From the NCBI GenBank assembly GCA_023101725.1, contig JALJCO010013382.1, positions 1-64,000 on the forward strand: a stretch of 64,000 nucleotides of DNA. Direction: 5' to 3'. Below are positions 55,041-64,000 of the stretch, in pieces. Origin of the DNA: Atherinomorus stipes. Lineage: Eukaryota; Chordata; Actinopteri; Atheriniformes; Atherinidae. How positions within the stretch are numbered: position 1 is the first letter of the stretch; the number at the start of each line of letters is the position of its first letter. Below the pieces are notes generated by a model, which saw nothing but the letters and a program-made list of their open reading frames with translations, was not told the origin of the DNA and made no database searches. The translations under genes were made by a program, and so were the position numbers.

Positions 55041-58005
55041 TAAAGTGTATGAACCTGCATCTAATGTACTCTGACAGCATCTCGCATCGCCCCTGCACAA
55101 CTTGTAGCCATTTTGTTTTGTTTACCACTATAGGAAAGTACATAAGCTCCAAAAGTCGTGTTTAAATACAGGCAGTACACCTTTAATCATAGTATCAGTG
55201 TTCAGTCAGCATATTACAGACATTAAATGCATTTAACATGTTTTAATAATGATTTGGGATGATAATTAATGAATTGTGGTGTAAAAAGTACTGGGCTCTG
55301 TATGAGTGTCATAGTTTCCTCTCTCATTCGAGTCATTTTCCACAGAAGAACCCTATTAATTCAGAAAAATGCTTTAAAAACACTCAGAGAGAAGCAAGTT
55401 GAAGCACAGCTGTTTATTTGTATGGTGTTTACAGATTAAGCTTTGCTGAGGCTCTAATAACCGGCCTTTACCAACAACAGCCTCCGCAGGCAAAGGCCAC
55501 CTGCAGAGAAAGAGTCCACTTCACATTAACATTTCATTTCCTGCATCCCTGCACCATCACACGGTCAGAGAAACAAGCGTTTGCTACTGCATGGCAGATT
55601 TATCATGACTGATATAAACTCACCTGTTTACTGGAACTTGTGTATCTTGCAAGCTTTTAAGCTGCAATGAAAAAGTATTAGTTAGGCTATAGCACTATTA
55701 TTAAAAGTAAATGGCATTTAAAAAATATATTCATATCAATGTTATCAACTGTATGGTGGGTTAAAAAAGGAACAATTGACATAAAACTGACAAAAAAGAC
55801 GAGCAAAATAGGAGAGACTCGCTCTACTTTGAAATGATACGGTACATAATGAGCCTTTGCTTTGACTATTCAGCTCCACATAATTAGCTACATTATAACA
55901 CAGCTAATAATGTGTAGGAAGGTTAATGTTAGGTTAACCTTATATCACCAGTTTAGTGTTATTTGACTGCACTGCTGCACATGGTTATTGCACTTCAGTC
56001 TTGTAGGTGGATCTTTGTTTTGCTCTTATGTCTTCCAGCATCTCAAACACCATGTGTGTTTCGATGTATTAATAATAAATTTTTATAGTTATATTTGCAG
56101 ATTTTTTTTCCCTCAGACTGTTTTCAAATTGGTGTTAGAGCCATTTTTGAGTACTGAATTCTGACTTGTTGTCAGTCATGAAGAAATACAGTCTCCTATT
56201 GTCCTAAATCAGTAGTTCTTAACCTTTTTTAGTAGTAAACCCCAGGAGGGGTTTAGTAAACCACAACCTGGGGTTTACTAGCTTTGTTTTTCTGCAAAGA
56301 TTGTGGAATGTTCTCTGATGTGTTCCTGTGCAGATGCAACAGTCGGCCGTGTTGGTGTATCCTTGTTTTTTCTTCTCTAAACTATTTCTTTCTTTATTTG
56401 TTCATCCCTTATTTCTTTTCTTAACCTTCTTTCCCTTTGTTGGGTCTTGCAACATTAAAGGTAGAGGCCAAAGTCCCCCCACCGTTTCTGTTTGCAAACA
56501 GCATCATTCAAACTGAGCGCCCCTCCTTCTCAGGCTGATGGCCGCCTCGTTCTTCAAACTATTCAGCTTCAAGCCTCTCCTTCAGAGCTGAGAAGCGGGT
56601 AAAAGCCAAACTAATATCAGCCCCGGTACTCCAACTTGCATTATCTAAAGCTCTTACCTTTTCTTCGGTGCATCCGCCGTTTATTCTTTCTTTTTTCTTT
56701 CTTTGTCCTTAGTTCTGTCATTGGCTGGCGATATAAACAGAAATCTCCACCCAGAAATGCCCCGAACACAACAAAACAAAGCTAAAGAGCGAATTACAGG
56801 AAGGAGGAGAACCAGAGCCGGCTGCACTACCACCCAAAGAAAAACAATTAAAACCACAAAAAGTTGGAAAAAAAAAAAAAAAAAACTGTCTCACTTTTGC
56901 TGCTTTGTGGTAAAAACCTATATTACTTATTATGGACTGGCAAGGCCCCTGGTTTAAAAATCTTGCTCTCAGTGCCCCGTAACAGTCAGTGAATGCCCCC
57001 CGTTAGCTTAAATCAATCATCAGTTGTTTTTAAAAATTCAGAGTTTTTACAGCTGCTGTAAACAACTATAACTAAAAACAGGATTATTAATAAGGTCTCC
57101 ATATCATGTTGTACCATCTCTGTTTCACCGTTTTGTCTGAGCATCCGTTAAACATTAAAGTGCAGTAGATAAACAGGTTTTTCTTCCTCTTTTTTTTTTT
57201 TTACCTTTTCAATTTGTCAGTCTGCATTCATCATAGTTCCTAAGACACAGAGTGATGGATGGAAACCCAGGTCCAGACAGAGAGAGGGTTTACAGGGTTT
57301 CTAAAGAGGGACAAAGATTGAGGGAAGACAGATCCCAGAGGGGCCCTGCACAACCACTAACAGCATTGTTGGCTTGTCATAACTCCGCACATCAAATTAT
57401 TCTCTGCAAAAAGAAAATCTATTGCACCTGCTGCTGGCATGAATTTCATTTTTACTCCAGACTGTGAATAAATAGATATCTGTCATTTTTCTGCTAATGA
57501 AAGGAAACCAGTTGAAGACAGTCTGCTGAAGCACAATGCTTTTTGTTTTGCAATCAAGAAGAAAACTAAAAAGGACGTATGTGGTGTTTTAAAATGAGTC
57601 CATTGCAGCTCGACATCGTCCTAAACGTGGAAGTTCTTCGTGCGCATCTTAGATCATTTGTCTCAACAGAGCATGCTCTCTGCTGGGGCAGATTGAAGTA
57701 CAAAGAGAAAGAATTAGAGGAGAAGCTTTGGTATGAAAGGCTGGTTTAAGAATAGATGCATTGTGCTGCATCAGCTTTCATCAATAAATAAACGTTGCTT
57801 TATTCATACATTTGTTTCTTTCATTATATTCTTACTTTACACCTTTGCCCCCAGCGTGTTGAGTAGGAAGCAATATGTTCTCGCTGCATTATGATAGTGT
57901 CTCATTGCTTTCCCCTGTAAACAAATTCTGCGTTTCAGGTGTGGTATCTTCAGCAGCAGCTTACTTGAGGATTGATGAACTTGTTATTGTCAGGGCTGGA
58001 CATTC
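55041..58005. other. Unassigned intergenic DNA
   Basis: No gene was recognised. It contains the hAT-like end at ~56210-56230 (CAGTAGTTCTTAACC) and an A run at 56868-56885. Confidence 0.4.
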
Positions 58006-59487
58006 AGGCCCTGATTTATAAAAGGTTTGCGTGTGCTAAAACGAGCGATATCTTCATTACACACGCAATAATCCACCGGAGCTACAAAGCAGGGCAAAAG
58101 CAGGTTTGGGCCTGTTAACGGGCAAAATAGCCCCGCTATCCATTTTGCGTGTCTGCTGTAGATGAATATGCAATCAGGGCGTTTCTGCCAGAACGTGCAA
58201 AATATTGGGAGGAGACGATGCAAACAACTCAGCTTAACACACGCGATGTGATTTATCAACTGTGCAACAGAAAGCGGGCACAAAAATTGTGTGTAATTTA
58301 GCACATCTGGAAAGCAGGTGCTAACTGGCAGCTTTATGCACTGATGGCTGGAAGAGTGCTGCACACAGGACTGCAGACGTGCAGCATCGGGTCAAAATCA
58401 TTTCTCATGAGGTGTGCTGGCGACATGTCAAGTTTTCATAATTTAATCAAATAACAATCAACATCACTGTTGAACACGGGTTATTCTAGACAGATGAATC
58501 AGAACATCCGCAGCTGCAGCATCATGGTGGTTAAAGCCGACATTAATTACGCCTTTTCATTTTCTTTTACTTTTTGCCAATGCCATATTTCTGAATTTAG
58601 ATCAGCTCCTGTTTGCTCGTCCTCTCCAGACCCGGTTTCTCCTCTCCACACCACTGCTGTTGCCTCTCTGAGGTTGCATTCTTGCGTGAAGTTGGCCCCC
58701 ACCCCACAGAAAACTCAGTGAAAATAACCAGTAACACAGCACAAACTATTGACACTATTTTTTACTGAGTTTTGTGTGGGGTGGGGGGCAACTATGCAGG
58801 TCCAGCACCTGGCATTGTGCCAAGAGTGCGCACTGCGTGCGTAATATCAGACCATCCTCAACAGCGTCTTCTTATCCATGTCCTCATAAACTGGCCTCTT
58901 CTTACGACCCACAGGGAAACCTGCTGCATTGTTTCTATTTATAGTTCTTATATTTATCTTATATTCTGTTTTTTATTTGCCTCATAATATATCTCTAGAA
59001 CTAATATCTCTCTAAATGGTAAATGGACTGTACTTATGTAGCGCTTTTCCAGTCATACTAACCGCTCAAAGCGCTTTACACTACATATCGCATTCACCCA
59101 GTCACACACACATTCATACCCCGATAGGCACATCGGGAGGCAACTTGGGGTTCAGTGTCTTGCCCAAGGACACTTTGGCATGAAGTCAAGGGAAGCCTGG
59201 AATCAAACCCACAACCCTCCGGTTGAAAGATGACTGCTCGTCCACCTGAGCTACAACCGCTGTCTATCAGGTCAAATTTTCATTTTGCGTTTACCACATG
59301 CACTTTCCATGGCGCAGCAATAGCACACGCTAAATCCTCATTTAAATCCTGCTGTTAGCGCCTGTTACAGATTGCGTGTGTAATCTTTGTAGATCACCCA
59401 CAAACGCTGAGGAGACAACGCACACTATTTATCAGCGGGTCAAAGAAATCAGCGCTATTTATTTGGAGTCTTTGTAAATCAGGGCCT
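58006..59487. mobile_element. TIR element, ~1.5 kb, with a nested SINE
   Basis: The ends AGGCCCTGATTTATAAA (58006-58022) and TTTGTAAATCAGGGCCT (59471-59487) are inverted repeats matching at 16 of 17 bases. Partial relatives lie at 26578-26828 and 28800-29003. A SINE (59017-59273) is inserted inside. The minus-strand frame at 58364-57990 is not recognised as a transposase. The target duplication is unclear. Confidence 0.75.
59017..59273 (-). mobile_element. tRNA-derived SINE nested in the 58-59.5 kb element
   Basis: Read on the minus strand from the right: A-box-like GTAGCTCAGGTGG, B-box-like GGGTTTGATTCC, then GTGTCCTTGGGCAAGACACT, GTAAAGCGCTTTGAGCGG and the tail CTACATAAGTACAGTCCATT to TACCATTT. 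This order is that of a very abundant teleost SINE with a tRNA head and a LINE-like tail. No exact target duplication was seen. Confidence 0.8.
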
Positions 59488-59728
59488 TAGTCACTCATAA
59501 GGAAAAAACTGAACCCACAACGAAACTTCAAACGCACTTTTTTCTTTGATTGAAAAAGGATTTTCTTTTTTTTTTTTTGAAAATATACTTTTTGATTGAA
59601 GCAACCTTTATGGATTGAATAATAAAGAAACAAATCTACCTTCATAGATGTGGTGCATTAAAGCAAAGCACAGCTGTCACATGAGGCTGGAACACAAAGT
59701 TGTTGAGAGCGGTTTCTCAGCGTCAGGA

Positions 59729-59850
59729 TGCTGCAGGGCAGCAACAGTACCAGCAATTTGTATAATTAATGTCAATGCTTCATTTAAATGAGTCAGAAGC
59801 ACAGTTTTAAGGTTTGAAACTTATGTAGTGTTACTTTAAGGATGTCAGAT
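59729..59850. repeat. Copy of the dispersed ATGAGTCAGAA repeat
   Basis: GCTGCAGGGCAGCAACAG, then AATGAGTCAGAAGCACAG and TTTTAAGGTTTGAAACTTAT, match the copies at 47.8, 50.2 and 54.97 kb. Confidence 0.6.
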
Positions 59851-60689
59851 GTATTTATTCATATAATTTTAAATCAGTAATGTGGGATAAACTTTTTTAA
59901 GGTCCACTAGGGTTTTGCTTTGCATGACTGCGTTGGATAACCACACTTCCTCCTTCAACATTAGACATGGTAACAGAGCAGATCCTAATGAGTTTATGCA
60001 ATGATCAACTGCACAATTCTGGAGGGTAATTATAAAAAGTTGTTGCAGTAACAGAACTTAAAGGAAATACAGTATTTGATACAAGACAGAAGATTGACTT
60101 CAGTTTCATTGTAGATTATTTTTTCTCTCAGCTTAATTCTCATGAGATTAGAAGTTTCTCATGAAATACTTGATTTTCATTTTTTTCCCAAGTTCCAGGA
60201 ACTGCATGCACATTGCAGAGTCATGCATAAAAAAATGTAAACTCTGACTCATTATTTTACTTCCACACACGCACACGCACACACACACACACACACACAT
60301 ATATGCATGAATAATTACAGAAAGCTAATACAGCAGGAGGTGAAGGTCATGATTATTCCTCATTACTGTAGCTTCTCTTCAACACAGATCTAACAGGAGA
60401 TGAATGAGGGAGGCTGACTGTGCCAAAGAAATAGTTTATGGTTAAACACAGGTCAGTGAATTCTGACCTTTTCCATCTGTAACAGCTCTGGGAACGGTGA
60501 CAGGACACGATGCTGCGATAAAGCAGAAATCAAGACTTCAAAGAATCCTGTTTGTCGCCTTTCCGTCAAAAATAACAAACTAATCCTAAAGCCCATTCTT
60601 TTTTATTTTAATTTTTTTTTACCTCCTCCATCCTTCCTCTGACCTCCTCACTTGTTAATAAGCAAAACCACCCAGCAACATTTGCCATA
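59851..60689. other. Unassigned DNA with (CA)n
   Basis: A CA run with early CG interruptions lies at 60263-60299. No gene was recognised. Confidence 0.5.
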
Positions 60690-60860
60690 TTGGCTGTTTG
60701 ATGTTGGTGTGGCTGGTGCATAATTCATCAGCACAAGAGGTGCATCTGGCAAAATGCAATTGTGGATCAATTTCTTTCCGTCTAATTAAATTTGAATTTG
60801 ACGGCTGGATTATAACAAGGAGAAAAAGGCTTGCACAGAAACACACAGCAAACAGAGTTG
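60690..60860. promoter_or_regulatory. Candidate conserved non-coding element
   Basis: The stretch contains GCATAATTCATCAGCACAAG, CAAAATGCAATTGTGGATCA, TCTTTCCGTCTAATTAAATT and TGACGGCTGGATTATAAC. TAATT/ATTA sites are packed without low complexity. A 128-codon + frame overlaps but has no recognisable domain. Confidence 0.33.
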
Positions 60861-62194
60861 TGAAAGGTTGTGAAGGATGTCAACTCGTCAAAATCCTCCA
60901 TGACTTGTTCGGTGCCTCGATGCTTTGCGCTGTATTTCCTCCCAACAAGAACAAGAAAAACCCATTTGACAAATTGCCACTGGCTTGCTGCACTATGATG
61001 GCATTTGGTCCCACAACCCCTCTCTCACACACACACATACACGCTTTCTGTTGGCTGAGGGCGCAGGTGTCGAACCCCTCATAAAAAGCCCAGGACCCAA
61101 TCCATCTAACGTCAGCAAAGCAGCGGACGTATAATTGAATAATGAAAAATGGAGGCCCACACAGATGTAGCTGCCACATGTTGAGACGAAGCAGCTGAGG
61201 AGATAAGACGAGTCAACCTAGAGGTCATATGTAAAGGAGCAGTAAATAGTTTTATCAGCACAACAACTGCAATCACTATGAGACACCATGAAAAAAAAAA
61301 AAAAGAAAACCTTGATGTCAACCATGTCAGAGAGCGCCAAAAGATTTATCAGCCACCTCACAGCTTGATAGATTGACTGCGCTTTGATGGAACACAGCAA
61401 TATGAGTCCCCGCATAAACGGAAAAATTTGCATTCATAACTCAAAGGCTTTTCTGTTCCCTCTGGGTGCACATTATTCTTCTTGAAATAAACAAACCACA
61501 GATGAGATTGATGTCTTTCATAAGAACCAATACGATGATGATGAATACTACAGACAACAATCTGTACATCCTCAAAAATGTCTTTGCAAGTCATCTGTAC
61601 TGCATCGCCCACATTAAAGTTACAGTATGTTGAAGTAGTTTGGGGACATTTAGGAGCGATGTAGCATCACATCACTTGTCAAGAAAACATGTTTTTTTGA
61701 AGCTGCATCTGTCTTTAAGTCAGTGAGAATCAGCGTGTGGTAAATTACCCTCATTTGTTTTTCCTTTTTCGCTTGTTATTTTTTTCTCCATAGATGGAAG
61801 AGGGCGCACTGCAGGCTTCTCTACAGGGAGAAAATTAAATGAGCACAAATGTTTTCCCATCACAAACAACATGCAACTGTTTATGCTACACTTTTTATCC
61901 AAGTATTAACATTCTTGCATGTTTTGTTCGAGGGGAAAACTCCGCTGGAGAAACGTGAAACCTGGAAGTAAAGTAAAAAAATAGTAGTTCTTTCTTCATT
62001 CGCTAGAGGCTGCCTCAAAAAACAGAGCAAATCCCTGCAGACTCTCATGTTTAAAAGACCAACTTCACAGCAGAAATAAACATGTTTACAGCCTGGTTCA
62101 AAACATCGTTTCAGGTTATAGGTCAAGTTTACCTTCATGTCAACTGTGACAGGGGTGAATTTTTTTTATAACTCATCCATTTAGATGTTATTTA
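60861..62194. other. Unassigned intergenic DNA
   Basis: No gene was recognised. Confidence 0.4.
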
Positions 62195-62823
62195 ATCTTG
62201 AAATTACACATAATTAGGTCCTTTTGATTGACAGGCGCCAGACTGGGTGCCCATTTTAGCAGTGGAGGCTAATAGTTAGCTCCCTGCTTGTTCCTAGGAA
62301 GGCTTCAGCCTGCAGCAGAGTTGCGCAGCGGTCGTTTTCAGCTGGTTAACAGCAAATCTGAGCGTGTTTTATTAGTAGCCCACCTATCTTTGTTCGTTTT
62401 GTTCACTTTGGATTAGCTCAGTTAGCATTTCGCTTGGCTGTCAATCATTTGCCCGTAGTTGTTTTTCTGGATCAGAGTCCGTTTGCGCATTCACAACTCC
62501 CCTAACGAAGCGGACTTTCCGAGCAAACGGACTCTGATTCGAATCAAAAAAGCTTTGTGAATCTTGAAATTACACATAATTAGGTCCTTTTGATTGACAG
62601 GCGCCAGACTGGATGCCCATTTTAGCAGTGGAGGCTAATAGTTAGCTCCCTGCTCCTAGGAAGGCTTCAGCCTGCAGCAGAGTTGCGCAGCGGTCGTTTT
62701 TAGCTGGTTAACAGCAAATCTGAGCATGTTTTTTTTTTCCAGCCCACCTATCTTTGTTCGTTTTTTTCACTTCAAATTAGCTCAGTTAGCATTTCGCTTG
62801 GCTGTCAATCATTTGCCCCGTAA
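62195..62823. repeat. Direct duplication (~263 bp) joined by a MITE fragment
   Basis: Copy 1 (62195-62457) and copy 2 (62561-62823) start with the same ATCTTGAAATTACACATAAT and stay nearly identical through GGCTGTCAATCATTTGCCC, with small indels. The joint, 62460-62563, is the right-end segment of the MITE at 38684-39304, with its 16-bp hairpin stem (62471-62486 and 62523-62538). The offset is 366 bases. Confidence 0.85.
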
Positions 62824-63689
62824 CTCAGAGCAGCCTTGCCTTTGCCTATTTTAGTATTTTCAGGGAATGATGACACACTTGACATGGCAAGATGGTGACA
62901 AAATGCCCAACTGGTTTCAGCTCTTCAGACGTAACCAGATACTGCATCCATTTTTTTTTTAACATTCTTTGGTTTTGTTCTGAGATAATTCCTCAGAAGC
63001 AGCTTTGTGAAAGCACATTTTTGTAACAGGTTTTTAAAGCTTTTAGCCAAGACAATACTTTTTTCTAGCTTCCTTAAAACTTTAATACAACTTGCACCAA
63101 AAAGTCTCCAAGTCTCAGTCAAGTTTATACATTTAAAATGAATGCATCTTCTTTTTTTAAGGGTTCAGATTATATCTACCTGCACTTGGCACAAACAGTA
63201 ATTAAATTTGTGATTGGTTATTTGTTGCAGCAGTTCAACTGAGCCGCTACCAGAAATGACAACTTACACAGAGAGGAGAGTGGAGCGCCATTTCTGGTAT
63301 CTCACAGGAAGTTGATCACATAATTGTTTCTACATTCGCTAGCACAGGAATAAGGCAGATAAGTTAACTAAGGATTGTGTTCCTAAACAATTTTCCCCAG
63401 AAAAATGTAAGAATGTGTGTCTTGCATAAAAAAAACCTGGTTGTCTTCAATCTATCTTCAGATAAATTCTAACAGAAACTCTTATCATTGCCCCTGATAA
63501 AAAGATCCCGCTGATTCAAAAACATCTTGGTGCTTTGGGGTCGTCTGTGAAAACCCTCAGAAAAAAGTCATATTTGATCAGGCTGTCTTTAGAATGTCAC
63601 TTCCAACAGCTGACAAAAAACAGTTTTTATCACCTGAGAAATATTTCTAAAGTAAGGAGAATGTTGTCCAAATCTGATCTTGAAATGAT
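62824..63689. other. Unassigned intergenic DNA
   Basis: No gene was recognised. Confidence 0.4.
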
Positions 63690-64000
63690 TATCCGTCCGT
63701 CCGTCTTCTTCCGCTTATCCAAGGTCAGGTTGCGGCAGCTGCCTAAGCAGGGAAGTCCAGACTTCCCTCTCCAGACTACCCTATACGTTGGGCATGGCGC
63801 CCAACGTACAGGCGCCATGCCCGGGGGCATTGAGTATGCCCATACCTGCTAGGCGCCTCTCACTGGGAGCAAGTCCAGAGTGGAACCAGGTCCAGCCCCT
63901 CTCAAGGATGGTGCTTCCAGAACCCGAGCCGTGCGTCGAGGTGAGTCCAACTATATCTAGTCGGAATCACTCAACCTCACGCACCAGCTCAGGCTCCTTT
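63690..64000 (-). mobile_element. Rex3/RTE LINE fragment, internally deleted, cut by the window edge
   Basis: Left part (63690-63780): CTTCTTCCGCTTATCCAAGG, GGCAGCTGCCTAAGCAGGGA and AGTCCAGACTTCCCTCTCC, the terminal part of the Rex3/RTE family. Right part (63882-64000): CCAGGTCCAGCCCCTCTCAA, GTGCGTCGAGGTGAGTCCAA and CTCACGCACCAGCTCAGGCT, from the endonuclease-encoding half on the opposite strand. The ~2-kb middle is missing and replaced by a hairpin-rich segment (63785-63870). Confidence 0.78.

Noticed and set aside
60698..61084. 128-codon plus-strand frame
   Set aside because: Overlaps a TAATT-rich block more consistent with non-coding regulatory DNA; no domain is visible.
1..64000. CRISPR arrays, operons, phage or plasmid functions
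   Set aside because: The spliced genes, tRNA without CCA, SINEs and microsatellites show a vertebrate nuclear genome; no regularly spaced short repeats with unique spacers were seen.

Overview
The window looks like teleost fish nuclear DNA, probably percomorph-like. The reasons are compact introns of about 85-160 bp in the one intact gene, clear vertebrate orthologues, a dense population of fish-type DNA transposons (MITEs), SINEs and Rex3/RTE LINE remnants, and long TA/TG/CA runs. No bacterial or organellar signal is present. Nothing here can be assigned to a species.

Genes lie only in the first ~10.4 kb. POMP, the proteasome maturation chaperone, is complete on the minus strand (coding span 1437-5010, six coding exons, 142 aa). 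A tRNA-Cys(GCA) gene lies upstream of it on the plus strand (5505-5576). Next is a minus-strand relative of human C11orf65/MFI (8725-10363). Its first six coding exons can be traced, but two single-base frame losses and the absence of recognisable C-terminal exons suggest a decaying gene, unless they are assembly errors. NRF1-like and ETS-like motifs lie where the promoters of these two genes should be.

From ~10.5 kb to the right end no host coding gene could be recognised. The ~53 kb are layered repeats with unassigned DNA between them. The most striking is a ~3.3 kb extremely G-rich retroelement (13730-17044). It ends in poly(A) and is bracketed by a perfect 16-bp target-site duplication, and a short relative sits at ~23.35-23.66 kb. 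Others include a 605-bp hAT-type MITE with a perfect 8-bp target duplication (40617-41221) nested in a second element, and a tRNA-derived SINE with a 17-bp target duplication (25280-25473). A MITE is inserted in a ~160-bp tandem array (46781-47635), a 1.5-kb TIR element carries a nested SINE (58006-59487), and Tc1/mariner, PIF/Harbinger and Rex3 fossils are present. A ~263-bp duplication is joined by a hairpin-forming MITE fragment (62195-62823).

Several homeobox-site-like, non-repetitive AT-rich blocks (about 30.3, 32.7-33.1, 48.7-49.25, 51.0-51.4 and 60.7-60.85 kb) read like conserved non-coding enhancers, but that can only be settled by alignment. All family assignments come from reading the sequence; no search was run.
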